Below, in pieces: positions 1 through 10,746 of a stretch of DNA of 62,274 bases (its first letter is position 1; each line of letters begins with the position of its first letter). The stretch is from Symbiodinium natans (Eukaryota; Sar; Dinophyceae; Suessiales; Symbiodiniaceae). Under the pieces are notes generated by a model. The model was not told where the DNA came from and did no database searches. It saw only the letters and a list, made by a program, of their open reading frames with translations. Position numbers and translations under genes: made by a program. The stretch spans positions 355,501 to 417,774 of the forward strand of contig CAJNDS010002452.1 of NCBI GenBank assembly GCA_905221605.1. Reading direction: 5' to 3'.

Positions 1-142
1 TAAAAATAGTATTTTCAATATCCTCTTGGGTATATGAAACAAAAATAATTCCCAAGGGGGGATATGGGACAAATGTAGCCTTGCCTGCTCCTCCTCAAGG
101 TTTGGAGGCTCGCTGGGTGGAGGCAGGGGCGGCGGAACCTGG

Positions 143-275
143 GGAGCCAAAAGTTTAGGGTTTAGGGTTTAGGGTTTATAAGGTTTAGGGTTTAGGGTTT
201 AGGGTTTAGGGTTTAGGGTTTGGGGTTTAGGGTTTAGGGTTTAGGGTTTAGGGTTTAGGGTTTAGGGTTTAGGGG
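143..275 (+). repeat. Interstitial telomere-type array (TTTAGGG)n
   Basis: About 18 near-perfect TTTAGGG units in G-rich orientation on the plus strand, with single-base variants (TTTGGGG, TTTATAAGG). Unique sequence lies on both sides, so this is internal and not a chromosome end. Confidence 0.95.
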
Positions 276-296
276 GCCCCCTTGATACACTTTCCG

Positions 297-511
297 GAAG
301 GTCAAAAGGGCCGCGAGACGGCTTGAAAGTCGATTCCTGCAGAACCGACTCCTAAACCCCAGGGCCCCTGAGGTTTCATGAGCCGAGTGCGCGGCTAAAT
401 CGTCTGAAGCCGTCACCCACGCTACAGCTTCGGCAGCGTCGGCGTGGTTGAATCTTGCGATGAAGTCGTCTGCGCCAAGGGTAGATGGAGATTCTCTGAA
501 AGGTTCTTGGA
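297..511 (-). CDS. Possible exon of an unidentified protein
   Basis: One minus-strand frame stays open and reads as ordinary protein (key stretch GADDFIARFNHADAAEAVAW). It is bounded by a telomere-type array on the low side and a C-run on the high side. No family was recognised and no splice partner could be joined. A plus-strand reading of part of the same stretch is also open, so strand is uncertain. Confidence 0.3.
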
Positions 512-845
512 ACCCCCCCCCCCTTTGAAAGCAAACATGTTCGTCACTGAAAGCTAGAACCAGCAAAAGTGCAACAGTCTCAAAAAACTGTCCAATGGGA
601 CTGAGGCACGGCGGGGCGTTGCACTTCAGGTGTTAGGGTTTCGGGACACAGCAGCCAGTGGGGGCTTCAGGCAGCTGGGTTTAGAGGGTGTGTAGCACAT
701 CTAGACTATACTGAACTTGCAACCCCAGCAAAAATTGTAGTTTTTGCGGCTTCTTAGGAATTAGAGTACCCAAAAATTTTAATAAAAAAAAACCAAGTAC
801 CCCTAGGTAGAGTCCCCCGGCCACCTCCGGGTACCTACCCGTAAG

Positions 846-965
846 GCTCTAGAGGAGCTCATGTGGGCAAACGCTGAAGCCCGACTCCGTGCCCTGGACT
901 CCCAACTTCTTTTCGCCGGTCCCGCAGCCACCGCCCAAAAAGGCGAAGAGTCTTTGGCCGCACCC
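846..965 (+). CDS. Possible exon of an unidentified plus-strand gene
   Basis: The plus-strand frame is open for 40 codons with acidic, helix-like composition (LEELMWANAEARLRALDSQL). It ends in a CCCTAAA array. A possible following micro-exon at about 1,118-1,144 and a possible terminal piece ending at 1,256 (…VEWAGSGPRKD then TGA) would make a gene convergent with the AAAP transporter. The joins are inference. The minus frames are also partly open. Confidence 0.35.
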
Positions 966-966
966 C

Positions 967-1095
967 CTAACCCTAAACCCTAAACCCTAAAACCCTAAAC
1001 CCTAAAACCCTAAAACCCTAAAACCCTAAAACCCTAAAACCCTAAAACCCTAAAACCCTAAAACCCTAAAACCCTAAAACCTAAAACCCTAAACC
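967..1095 (-). repeat. Telomere-type array, 8-base variant CCCTAAAA
   Basis: Starts as CCCTAAA and then becomes a nearly uniform run of CCCTAAAA (8-mer) for about 10 units before reverting. The uniform longer unit suggests local amplification of a variant. Confidence 0.92.
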
Positions 1096-1354
1096 CTGAA
1101 CCCCCAATTCAGGAATTCCAGCTGCTTCGGCGCTGCAGGGTTTCGGGCTTCATTGGGCTTCCGCTAAACCCTAAACCCTGAACCCCAAACCCTGAACCCT
1201 ACACCCTAACCTTAGGTGGAGTGGGCCGGAAGTGGACCCAGGAAAGATTGAGGAGCCACAGAAGGGATGTGCCAGTGTCTGGGACGGATTGCTGGAGATG
1301 AAGTACGCTTGTTACAAACTCTGCATTATGCGAAAACTTTGGGTTACAATATTG

Positions 1355-1470
1355 TATATCATACATATATATATATATATACCTGTCTACCTATATACAT
1401 ATACATATACATGTACATATACATATGCATATACGTATACATACGTGTATATATATATATATGTACCCGT
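1355..1470. repeat. TA-rich microsatellite
   Basis: Alternating TA/CA dinucleotide and TACATA hexanucleotide tract, just beyond the 3' end of the AAAP transporter gene. The open frames across it are low complexity and not coding. Confidence 0.85.
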
Positions 1471-1512
1471 ACCATTGCTTCATCTCCGAGCCAGCAGTCA
1501 GTAGCCCTCAGC

Positions 1513-3747
1513 TCAGTTTGAGGAGAGCCCAGCAAAAAGTGAGAAACTCACTGCGGCAACGCCGGTCTTGAGAAGAAAGAGGTTGGCAGCCAAGCGCCTC
1601 TTCAGGGACGTGTTAGGGTTTAGGGTTTAGGGTTAAGGGTTTAGGGTTTAGGGTTTAGGGTTTAGGGTTTAGGGTTTAGGGTTTAGGGTTTAGGGCAAGT
1701 TCAGGGTAAGCTGCGTCGGCTTTGCTTTCAGAGGTTCAAGAGGCTTTTGTTCGGTTAGCTGCGGTTAGCTCGGCCAAGGGTCCAGCGGCCCATGATGCTT
1801 CCCAGAAGGCGAAGGGCCATCAGAGGGGGAAGCACGAAAGCCAGACAAACCTGCAGGGAAAAGAACCGTCTCACAGAAAGGGTCTCACATGGGGGTTTCC
1901 GAAATTAGGGGTACCTTAAAATTGAGGTCCTTATTATAAGGGAATCCTAGTATTTTTCGTAAGCCCCCATATAATGCTTCTGGCAACCTCACCTGCGCCA
2001 CGCCCCCGACAAGAGACAGGATGGCTGCAAAGTCCAGCTGTGCCACGATTACCGTGGCAGCCACGAGGAGCAGGCGAAGGCCGCAGCGTTTCGGCTCCAC
2101 CAGCAGACCCGCCTCCCCTCCCCGGCCCATGTTGGTGAGGCCGGGGAGTTTGTGTGAGTCCTTCAGGGCCTCTTTCTGGGAGCTCGGGTAGGTCTGGGGC
2201 TCGAAGAGTGAGCGCTCGACGATCTCACGGCCTGCGGCGAACACTAAGGGATAGGAGCAGAGAAGGTCCGCACAGAGCAGGAGCTTCGTCGCCACCAGGT
2301 ACAGCGTGCCCTGGCCAACATCATTTAGCACGATGGAAGAAACGCGAGATCCGAAGAGCGCCAGGCAAGTGTAGGCGAACATCGCGTTCACCATCCCGGC
2401 GCTAAGGAATGCAACAGCAGCCAGCTGCACAAACTTCCCCGGCGTGGCGGAGGACCTGGCTGAGGTCATCACGGGAAAGAGGAGAAAGTGGATGCAGAAG
2501 AGGAAGGCCACTGGCCCGAAGCCCTGTGCCAGATCTTGCCAGGAATCAGGTCCCAGGCTCATGGAGTGGAGCCCCTGAAGCCTCGTGGCCAGGGGCTCAT
2601 TTGCCTGCGCGTAAGAACCTGACTGGATGGTGACGAGGTACCCAAGGAGTACCGCAAAAGTGCCACTCTGCGATAGCTTGGAGAGCATGGCAAAGTCGCG
2701 CAACCACGTGGTGGGAAGCACAAAACCCGCCGCGGACAGCAAGCAGTGGCTGTAGCTCCTGCCTGGAAAGAGCGACTGCAAGGTGGATGCCACGAAAGCC
2801 AAGTATGCAGAAGTCACGCCCACCTTCAGGACCAAATGAACCCGAAATTTGGGGTCATATACCCTATACTACTATAATTCCTATTAAGGCATATGAGCAA
2901 TAAACCCTTTTAGGGTTCATTTTCGTCCCCAAGGCACAGAGCACATGATGGACAGGCCGTACACGGCCACTGCACCAGCCTCGCCAAGCACCACGCGAGC
3001 TACGTCAACGTACGTGGCCCCGACCATGTTCCTGGCTCAGGCTAGCCCTTGAGATTGTCACACCTCTACGCGAACGCGGTACCCCTGTAAAGGACTCTTA
3101 TTTCAGGGCTCTTGGGCCAAAGAACCATGCTGTAAATAAGGTCTTGTGCCATTTTGAGGCTAGAATGGTTATAGATTTGAACCCTAAACCCTGAACCCTA
3201 AACCCAAAACCCTAAGCTCTAAGCCCTAAACCCTAAACCCTAAAACCCTAAAACCCTAAACCCTAAACCCCAAACCCTAAACCCTAACCCCAAACCCAGG
3301 CTCTGTTGGATCTCCGTTTGTCTTTTCAGTGCCGCGAGCTCCCGGATGCTAATGAGACCCAGGGCCGCGGAGCTGAAGAGGGCCACGCCCCCTCCCACCT
3401 TTGGAGGGCTTCGGGTTTAGGGTTTGGGGTTTGGGGTTTAGGGTTTAGGGTTTAGGGTTTGGGGTTTAGGGTTTAGGGTCAAGGGTTTAGCTGGGGCTTT
3501 GGGGGCCCGTTGCTTGGGGCTCTTTTTTTTTGGTTGATGCTTCAATCGCTTCGAATACCGAAACACCCCCGGTAGCTTCTGTAGCTCAGAGAGGAATCGG
3601 GAGGTTAGAGCCGAAAGCCTAAGCCCAAACCCTAAACCCTGAACCCTAAGCCCTTTCCAAACGAGCATGCTCCAAGTACGATCCAGCTGCCAGACCCAGA
3701 CGGGCGAAGGCCCAGGGCAAGGCAAAACCGCCTGCTCCCATAATGGC
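1513..3747 (-). CDS. AAAP-type amino acid transporter, six exons with stop codon
   Basis: Multi-pass membrane transporter of the amino acid/auxin permease family (SLC36/38-like), moving amino acids across a membrane. Exons on the minus strand: 3,747-3,684 (TM1 signature IMGAGGFALPWAFARLGL), 3,391-about 3,325 (GVALFSSAALGLIS), 3,031-2,938 (YVDVARVVLGEAG, then a TM), 2,823-1,993 (one long 831-nt exon with about five TM segments), 1,850-1,770 (CLAFVLPPLMALRLLG), and 1,599-1,513 (NLFLLKTGVAAVSFSLFAGL, stop TGA). Reading frame is kept across most joins, with donors GA, GT, GT and GC. The exact end of exon 2 is uncertain. The exon before TM1 with the start codon is not certain; the stretch at 3,948-4,136 is a candidate. 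Total length is near 400 residues, normal for the family. Introns carry telomere-type arrays and one dispersed repeat copy. Substrate cannot be told from sequence. Confidence 0.85.
1610..1696 (+). repeat. Telomere-type array inside an AAAP intron
   Basis: Twelve TTTAGGG units with one TTAAGGG variant, between the last two exons of the transporter gene. Confidence 0.95.
1888..1958 (+). repeat. Dispersed ~65-bp repeat family A, copy 1
   Basis: Contains CATGGGGGTTTCCGAAATTA, GGGGTACC, a GGTCCTTATTATAAGGGAAT core and TCCTAGTA. Matching copies in either orientation occur at 4,789, 4,874, 5,283, 23,420, 24,250 and 25,500, with fragments elsewhere. It lies in the intron after the 831-nt AAAP exon. 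Confidence 0.8.
3180..3296 (-). repeat. Telomere-type array with degenerate units
   Basis: CCCTAAA units mixed with CCCTGAA, CCCAAA and CCCTAAAA, in an AAAP intron. Confidence 0.9.
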
Positions 3748-3947
3748 CTTGTAGGGCTTAGGGTTTAGGGTTTACGGATAAGGGCTTAGGGTTTAGGATT
3801 TAGGGCTTAGGGGGTAGGGTTTAGGAGGGCTGGGAGTCCTTACAAGGCTTTCGAGCTGGTGAAGGGTGCAGAGAGTCTCAGTATGCAGGCTCGAAGTCTG
3901 GGAAGGAAGACCATGCAGATCTGGCCTCGTACCCTGCTGCTTCTTAG

Positions 3948-4136
3948 CTACCGGCTGGGCATACAGGGCGGAACCTTGCTGCTGACTTCTTTGAACCTCT
4001 GTGCGTGCTTGCTTCTTCTGTGGGGTACGGGTACAGTTTCGCCAGTGGCCTTCAGCATGTTGTAGATGGCATTGAGGTCCTCCCCATCCGGCTTTGCCGC
4101 ATCATCCCCGCCGCCCCACGGCATCCGCGTGGCCAC
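3948..4136 (-). CDS. Possible N-terminal exon near the AAAP gene
   Basis: A minus-strand frame reads GEDLNAIYNMLKATGETVPV and continues with a basic stretch before a stop at 3,948. It sits just upstream of the exon with the first AAAP membrane segment and could supply the cytosolic N-terminus, ending in an internal donor. No join was proven. The plus strand is also partly open. Confidence 0.35.
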   Translation of the reverse strand: MATRMPWGGGDDAAKPDGEDLNAIYNMLKATGETVPVPHRRSKHAQRFKEVSSKVPPCMPSR

Positions 4137-4569
4137 GAGGCGAGTAGGAACCCTGTATACCTTGAACCCTGTAAACCCTACATGCGCACATACACCCTAA
4201 GCTGCTAAGCTTTCAACTCGCACGTGCCATTTAAGCCCCAAACCCTAAACTCGGTGTTTGTGTTTTTTACGTGCCCCGCGCAAGGTCTCATGAACATGTG
4301 CTGCATCAAGCTTTCTCATCGGCTGCCAGCCGAATTGTACGGAAACTCTCAACACCACTTCAGCTTGCAAACACAGCTCTGTGCAGAGATATCACGTCCA
4401 GCTTGACCAAATCACCTTGCAAGGACACCCGAACTTTAGAACCGTCCAGCCCTACATTGCAGACCACAAAGCATCCGCACGCTAGCCGATCACGCTGCTC
4501 GGAGTTTGCTGCATCTTTGCAAGACAGTTGCCTGGATCCGTGTCCTTCCGGTCCGGTGGCCCAAGATCG

Positions 4570-4645
4570 AAAGACACCTGGGTTTAGGGTTTAGGGTTTA
4601 GGGTTTAGGGTTTAGGGTTTAGGGTTTAGGGTTTAGGGTTTAGGG
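4570..4645 (+). repeat. Telomere-type array
   Basis: Ten perfect TTTAGGG units, with unrelated sequence on both sides. Confidence 0.95.
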
Positions 4646-4788
4646 CTGAGGGTGGCTTAACATGGCTCAACACACCGAGAGAGTGAGGATGTGAGGGATG
4701 CTGCCAATCGCAGATCCTGCCACTCGCTTGCTATCGTCATCACCGTTGTATCTCCTACGTGGGGGTTGACGACAGTCGGTGACCCCTA

Positions 4789-4938
4789 GTATAGTCCCCA
4801 AATAATAGGATTCCCTTAAAATAAGGACCCCAATAAGGTACCCCGAATGTCGTAAACCCTAAACCCAGGGATCCGTAGTACTCCCCAAATAGTAGGATTT
4901 TCTTATAATCAGGTACCCCTATAATTTCGGAAACCCGG
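4789..4938 (-). repeat. Dispersed family A, two adjacent copies
   Basis: Two copies in the same orientation (opposite to copy 1). Each contains CCCCAAATARTAGGATT, a TTATAAT/AAATAAG core, GGTACCCC and TTTCGGAAACCC or a mutated form. They are separated by a short CCCTAAA fragment. Confidence 0.8.
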
Positions 4939-4944
4939 CCGTCG

Positions 4945-5708
4945 GCCTGTCTGTCCGGCAGCTTCGGCGGTCGACTGGCGTCCTTCGTCGCAAGAAACCA
5001 GAAGGTCTCTGCAGATCAGAATTCCAGATGAAAGTCATGGAAATCCTAATATACTTATCGGAAATTCTATTAACATTAACCTATGAAATTTAAAAGAATC
5101 CTATTAAAACGAATAGGATTCCTATTGCAGAATGCGTAGCTCGACATAAATCCCATCTTGCTTCGCCTGAACTATTCCAAGCTCGCTGCCTCGCTGTGTC
5201 TTGGCGCCGCCCTCACGACGGCTGCTGAAGATGATGCCTCAAAGATGAAGCCAAGAGGTTTGGGGTTTAGGGTTTAGGGTACATGGGGGCTTACGATATT
5301 AAGGGTACCGTTGTGGGGTCCTTTATTATAGGGGGATCCTACTGTTTGGGCACTAAACAAGGGGTCCCGATTTTCGTGGAAAAAGTCAGCTTGTTCCCGG
5401 ATCGGACCGTTTGAAGATGGGCGGAAGAGTAATATTTGCACGTCACATTTGACATGAATAGAACTCTCGGGAAATCGATGATTAATCCCGAAAGAGGACA
5501 GTACCTTTCAGGAACCCACTCATCCTTCAATTGTTCAATTCCACATCGCCGCATGCTTTGCTTCTTTAGATACAGCGATTCTGGGATCAATTCCTACAGC
5601 TGTCAGGAAATCAGGTGAGCAGGCGAGTCAGCAGCAGATACTCCCCGGCCTGGGAACTTGCCCGACGAGCCGTATGATTCAGTCCTACGTAGAACCGCTC
5701 TAGCTCTT
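4945..5708 (-). CDS. Unidentified multi-exon gene (four coding-like exons)
   Basis: Minus-strand exons in N to C order: 5,708-5,610 (KELERFYVGLNHTARRASSQ), 5,596-5,339 (QLKDEWVPERYCPLSGLIID), 5,236-5,135 (GSELGIVQAKQDGIYVEL) and about 5,014-4,945 (ETFWFLATKDASRPPKLPDR). The stretches are rich in aromatic and charged residues, unlike the frames in nearby repeats. The second exon runs into a dispersed family A copy. No family was recognised and frame joins were not verified. It lies upstream of the AAAP transporter on the same strand. Confidence 0.45.
5275..5352 (+). repeat. Dispersed family A copy
   Basis: ACATGGGGGCTTACGATATT, GGGTACCG, GGGTCCTTTATTATAGGGG and ATCCTACT in the same order and orientation as copy 1. 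Confidence 0.8.
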
Positions 5709-5776
5709 TGAGCCCTAAACCCTAAACCCCAAACCCCAAACCCCAAACCCTAAACCCTAAACCCTAAACCCCAAGC
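5700..5776 (-). repeat. Telomere-type array with CCCCAAA variants
   Basis: CCCTAAA and CCCCAAA units at the upstream edge of a coding-like exon. Confidence 0.9.
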
Positions 5777-5907
5777 CCATAAAAACAGTCGGTAGTAGGC
5801 CATGGGCCGGTGGGCCATTGGTCGCTGTGGAGGTCGTTCTGTAGACGTTTCGCTCTCCGATGACCTGCAACACCGTACGTGATAACCTTAACTAGACCCA
5901 GGAGGTA

Positions 5908-5965
5908 TAGGGTTTAGGGTTTAGGGTTTAGGGTTTAGGGTTTAGGGTTTAGGGTTTAGGGTAAC
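5908..5965 (+). repeat. Telomere-type array
   Basis: Eight TTTAGGG units, facing the CCCTAAA array at 5,700 so that the two form an inverted pair about 130 bp apart. Confidence 0.93.
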
Positions 5966-6069
5966 CTAGGAAGGGCATCAGTTTTTGGCTTTAAGGGAAT
6001 TATAAGGGAACCCCAACCCTAAAAAAGGAAATAAGGACCTACGGTAAGGCACACGACATCAATCCCCTG

Positions 6070-6285
6070 ACCGGCGTCTCACCTGCATGTGGAGCCACTT
6101 TTCTCGCTCAAGAGGTACCAGAATGCATCAACGCCATCGGCCCTTGTGGGCCTCATCTTCGTGGAACATCCCCCCAGGGATGTCTATTTCCACCACCTCA
6201 GCCGCATGTTAGCATCCAACGTGGGGAAGATTTCGGGCGGCGCTCCTGTAAAAAGTGGGGCTTGCGTTGCCGAGGAATACCCATG
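6070..6285 (+). CDS. Possible exon, strand uncertain
   Basis: The plus-strand frame reads SLKRYQNASTPSALVGLIFV and continues open for 65 codons. The minus strand also offers two protein-like pieces (GAPPEIFPTLDANMRLRWW; DGVDAFWYLLSEKSGST followed by a GT donor). Sequence alone does not settle which is used. No family was recognised. Confidence 0.3.
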
Positions 6286-7089
6286 AACACCTCAAATTTG
6301 CTGAGCCCAAAGCCTTTTACACCCGAGAACCCTAGAAACCCTAAACCCCAAACCCCCCGAACCCCCCCATTTCGTGGCGTGTTTGGGCTCCCAGCCGAGC
6401 GCGGCTGAGCTGAAGGTGATGAGTGCCTGACAGCCCCACAAGTGGCCACTAGAAGGGCTTCAGTCGGGTCCGCCGCATCTCATCACTTGATGAAACTGAA
6501 CCCTGAAGGAATCTGCAAAGCCTACAGCCGTTGCGACCCAGCCATGTGGTAGTTCATCGCCTTTGTACTTGAGACCCCTCTCTTTCCGCAAGCTCTCAGA
6601 GCTCGCGATGGCGATCGTGAAGCATGGCCGAACTGGCGTCTGCTGCTTCAGGGGAATCTAAGAAGCCGCACTTCCCAAGCCCCCACTTCTGGCGATGCTA
6701 CCCAACACCCCTCCCCCCCTCCCATGGCCTAACGCTCTCCTCATCCTCAGGGTCTAGCCGCGAGGGCAGTGGGGGCCTCGGAATCGAGGTTCACACGGAT
6801 GAGAAAACGGTTCTTGCCGCTGCAAAGAAGAGAGCGGCTCAAATTAGACAAAGGGCCGTACTGGTACCACTTGCTGCCTTTCCTGGCTGCTGGGCACCCC
6901 ACGGAAGGGGGCCATCTGGCTCATCCATAAACCTCAGATGGGGGGCTTGTGGGTCCAGGGTTGGGGCGTCGGGTCGTTTAGCTTAGGGTTTCTATTAAGG
7001 GTTGGGGGCTGGGTTTAAGGGTTTAACTACTTATTCAGCGACTTAGGGTTTAACCACTTATGCAGTTGCTTAGGGTTTAACTACTTATC

Positions 7090-7207
7090 AGCGGCTTGCC
7101 AGCACCTTCCAAGTACCATGATGACTCGCACGCTCAGTCGCATCGTCAAGCTCTGGCTCTGAGGGTCCTGGCGCCTGCCCTGTCATCCATCCCAGGATGC
7201 CACTGTA
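7090..7207 (-). CDS. Coding-like terminal exon, unidentified
   Basis: The minus-strand frame reads RYSGILGWMTGQAPGPSEPE, then an acidic stretch and WKVLASR before a stop. Flanks are telomere-like TTTAGGG fragments. No family was recognised. Confidence 0.42.
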
Positions 7208-7435
7208 CCTGTCCGCGGATGTGGTCTGGAGGTGAATTTAGGCTTCGGATTTAGGGGCTTCGATAGGGGTCTGCCGTCTTAATCCCCTTCTTGGATTGGG
7301 GATGGCTGGAGTGCCGGTGAGTCATGCTCAGAGGGTCGTGATTCGTTGAGGGTGCTTTGGGGCTCAGACCCAAGGCCCCAAGCCTTCAACCCTAAACATC
7401 AGGGTTTAGGGTTTAGTGATCAGGGGATTGAGTCA

Positions 7436-7486
7436 ACCCAAGGGCCCATACTTCAGAACACTCAACAGAAGGCAAGGGGGCCATAC
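7436..7486 (+). repeat. Dispersed family B copy
   Basis: AAGGGCCCATACTTCAGAAC, AGAAGG and AAGGGGGCCAT match the stretch at 56,428-56,478 in the same order. A weaker relative lies near 37,045. Confidence 0.6.
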
Positions 7487-7543
7487 TAAGGGACATTGGA
7501 ACTTTCGTTGGAGTGTAGGAATTTATTGGTCCATACTTGGGTG

Positions 7544-7628
7544 TTTTTTTTTTTTTTGGGGGGGGGGGGGGGGGTTTAGGGCTAGAGAGGTTAAATGCAA
7601 AGGCAAGCCCCCCCCCCAAAAAAAAAGG
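7544..7628. repeat. T-run/G-run junction and inverted C-run/A-run
   Basis: About 15 T followed by about 17 G. Some 30 bp later a run of C is followed directly by about 10 A. The two can pair as a hairpin. Open frames here are artefacts. Confidence 0.9.
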
Positions 7629-8404
7629 GAGTGATGATACCTGAACAGGGTTGTCCCCCCGGGGTCTGGGAACCTATGGACGCTGCTGGGGACGCGCACC
7701 CGCTGCTTTTGGCGGCCGCTGATGCTGCCGGTGGTGCTGGGGTTGCCGGCTGCTCGTCTCGCGAGGGCCTCAAGGAAGGGGCGCAGTCGGGAGGGGGGTT
7801 TAGGGTATAGGGTATAGGGTTTAGGGTTTAGGGTTTAGGGTTTAGGGTTTAGGGTTTCTGGTTTCTGGTTTCTGCCAGGGTTGAGGGGCTGCAGGGTGTA
7901 TTTGGAAAATAATCGGGTTCAGGGCTTGCTTTGCTTCAGACCTTGTAGGGTTCGCGGTGTTTATAGGGCTTGTAGTTCATAGGGGTTTTAGGGTTTATGG
8001 GGTTTAATATGGTGGCACTGAGAGGCTTAGCACATCAGTATATAGGGGTTGCGAAGCGCCTGCTCAAAACGATCCCGCAGGGGTGGCGTGGAGGGAGCCA
8101 CCACATGAAACCCAAGCCCTAAACACCACAAACTCCTATAATCCTCTGTAAACCCCATATAACCTCCTACAAAACCCTACAAAGCCCTACAAAATCTCAT
8201 AAACCCCTACAAGACCCTTTAGAAGCAATACAAACCCCTTTAAAATAAGACTAAGAATATGAATAAGAATGAGAATAAGAAGAAAAAGAAGAAGAATCAT
8301 GATAATAATCATGACAAACCCTACAAAAAAGCCCAAAACACCCCGTAAAAACCCCATAAAACCCTGTAACACCCGCAAAAACCCCCACAAAAACCCTACA
8401 AAAG

Positions 8405-8505
8405 CCCGTAGCGCCAACCTCGAAAATTTCTGGGCTCCCCGGCTCTGACTCCTGGGGCAAGGAGCCCGCGGAGGCATCCGACTCCCTGGGCCGGAGGGAT
8501 TTCGG
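8405..8505 (-). CDS. Coding-like exon, unidentified
   Basis: The minus-strand frame reads RESDASAGSLPQESEPGSPE then IFEVGATGF before a possible GT donor. It is acidic and Ser/Pro-rich. It abuts the longest telomere-type array on its upstream side. Confidence 0.42.
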
Positions 8506-8738
8506 GGTTAGGGTTTAGGGTTTAGGGTTTAGGGTTTAGGGTTTAGGGTTTAGGGTTTAGGGTTTAGGGTTTAGGGTTTAGGGTTTAGGGTTTATGGTTT
8601 ATGGTTTAGGGTTTAGGGTTTAGGGTTTAGGGTTTAGGGTTTAGGGTTTAGGGTTTAGGGTTTAGGGTTTAGGGTTTAGGGTTTAGGGTTTAGGGTTTAG
8701 GGTTTGGGGTTTAGGGTTTAGGGTTTAGGGTTTATGGA
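8506..8738 (+). repeat. Longest telomere-type array in the window
   Basis: About 33 TTTAGGG units with two TTTATGG and one TTTGGGG variants. It is internal, with unique sequence on both sides. Confidence 0.96.
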
Positions 8739-8984
8739 CAGGGGTTCATGGGGCTTATAGGGTTGAATTCGGGTCTCGAGGGCTGAGAGCGTTTGTATAG
8801 GCCTATAGGGCTTAATTCGGGTTTCGAGGCTGAGAAGGCTTGCAGGGCTTATAGGGTTAAGAAAAGGAGCTTAGGACCCCGATCTGTAGGGTTCAGGGTT
8901 TAGGGTTTAAAGAGAGGGCCTTAGGGTTTTGGGTTTAGGGTTTCCCAACAGGCCCAGAGGGTGTTTGGGACAGAACGATGCCCC

Positions 8985-9047
8985 CCGCACCTCGAATACT
9001 GGCGCCCCTTTGGGGCAGGCCTCGGCGATGGGCTTCGGGATGTGGGT
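8985..9047 (-). CDS. Coding-like short exon
   Basis: The minus-strand frame reads IPKPIAEACPKGAPVFEV between telomere-type fragments. It may belong with the exon at 8,405-8,505. Unidentified. Confidence 0.33.
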
Positions 9048-9353
9048 TCCGGGTTTAGGGTTTAGGGTTTAGGGTTCAGGGTTTAGGGTTTAGGGTACTA
9101 GGGTAGGCTTTGGAGTTTAGGATCTGGGGTTTGGAAGTCAGGGTTTTCCATTCAGGCGTTGGGGTTTATAGGGTGTGCAGTGGAGACTGGGTCGGTTTGG
9201 GCTAAACCTTAAGCCCTACAACTCCTTGAGCCTCGCAAACTACTCCAAACTCTCAACCCTAAACCTTCCTTGGAAAAAACTGTCCAGGAAACTCATGGTC
9301 TGTAGCTTTTGCACGAGCCTGGCAGCCAGAAGTAACAAGCGTTAGCCAAAGCC

Positions 9354-9620
9354 ATGCCGTTTGAGGTTCCCCAAAAACTTCCCTTGATTGTGGCGATGCT
9401 CCCAAATGGACGATCCTATGATTTAGGGAAGCTTCCTGAACTAAGGGATATTGAAGCTTCTGGAATTTTTGTAGAGCTCAGCGAAGGGTGGCCTCCAGCA
9501 AACCCCAAAAGAACTGAGAAGCCCACGTACCCTGCAGCCAGCTCCTTGGCGGGAAATAGGGTTCAGGGACAGGAGACTCTTAAGGGTTCCCAAGAGGTGT
9601 TTCGTGACATCCTCTCTTGA
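9354..9620 (+). CDS. Possible plus-strand exon or small ORF
   Basis: An 88-codon frame from ATG, reading VPQKLPLIVAMLPNGRSYDL and ending at TGA just before a CCCTAAA array. Composition is protein-like. No family was recognised. It could be an exon of the plus-strand gene ending at 10,961. Confidence 0.32.
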   Translation: MPFEVPQKLPLIVAMLPNGRSYDLGKLPELRDIEASGIFVELSEGWPPANPKRTEKPTYPAASSLAGNRVQGQETLKGSQEVFRDILS

Positions 9621-9622
9621 GG

Positions 9623-9736
9623 GCCCTAAACCCTAAACCCTAAACCCTAAACCCTAAACCCTAAACCCTAAACCCTAAACCCTAAACCCTAAACCCTAAA
9701 CCCTAAACCCTAAACCCTAAACCCTAAACCCTACAT
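9623..9736 (-). repeat. Telomere-type array
   Basis: Sixteen perfect CCCTAAA units, C-rich on the plus strand. Confidence 0.96.
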
Positions 9737-10084
9737 GCTTTCAAGCCCCCCAAACTCCCAAACATTGGCCCAAGACTGGGCCGGGGACAGCCAGCTTTTG
9801 GATGCGCCCGAGGCGGGTGGCGACAGCACCTGAGGCTCAGGAGGCCTTACCGGGTCTACGAGCGCATGTAGGGTCTCAAGGTGGATTCCTGAACCCGAAA
9901 CCCTAAACCCCTGAACAGGTGTTTAGGGTTTAGGGATAGGGTTTAGGGTGGAGAGATTTGCGTAAGGTGACCGGCCCCCCCACCTCACGAGGCAGGCTAA
10001 ACCCAAGACACCCCTCCAGCTTCCCTTTGCACCCCTGAACCCTAAACCCTAAACCCCAAACCCTAAACCCTAAACCCTGAACCC

Positions 10085-10232
10085 CACCTCCTCGTCAGCA
10101 TCGTCGTGGGCCTCGAAAACCCATTCCACAGGCCTGGGGCAGCGGTTTTGGCACGCTTCCTACCTGACTTTGCCTCGACCTCGCGCCTGAGAGCTACCCT
10201 GCATCAGACCTTCGCTCAAATCGAAGCTCATA
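10085..10232 (+). CDS. Coding-like exon of a plus-strand gene
   Basis: The plus-strand frame is open for 49 codons and reads as a folded protein: LLVSIVVGLENPFHRPGAAV, then ARFLPDFASTSRLRATLHQT and FAQIEAH, entering a TTTAGGG array. No family was recognised. The minus strand has only short open pieces here. Confidence 0.52.
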
Positions 10233-10746
10233 GGGTTTAGGGGTTTGGGGTTTAGGGTTTAGGGTTTTAGTTAATCTTGGCTCCTCTTTGTCAGTCCCTC
10301 GATTCCGTGCGTTCTTTTCATGGACCACATTGGCGGGCGGGGGCCGGGCACTTCGTCTGCGGCGTCCTGCGCATCGTCCGCAGACATCCTGCGTAACGAA
10401 GCAGACAGTAGTTTGGTCAGAAATGTAAGGCCTCGTTGCACACCGAAATCTGCAGGAAGCATTGAACTATTGGAGCTTCGAAATAGAGAAACTCATCAAA
10501 ACCCAGCATCAAAAGAAACCATGCGATGCTCGGTGGGAGCACAAATCCAAGGGCCTCTTCTCGTTGCCGTCGCCACTTGACCGAGCTGGAAGGGACTGAT
10601 GCCCCTCCGAAGTGTCAGAATGGGATTGGAAGTGGATAGATGTGTTTCATGAATGTTTGTCAGAATCCCTGGCATGAATCGTGCCGGGAGCTATGCGTGA
10701 ATCGTGCCGAGAGCTAGGAGAGTGGGCTGCGGCGACTTCACAAGTT

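Noticed and set aside
143-275. A chromosome end or recent telomere fusion
   Set aside because: Dozens of similar internal arrays in both orientations, each with unique flanks, argue against a terminus; the window simply has many interstitial arrays.
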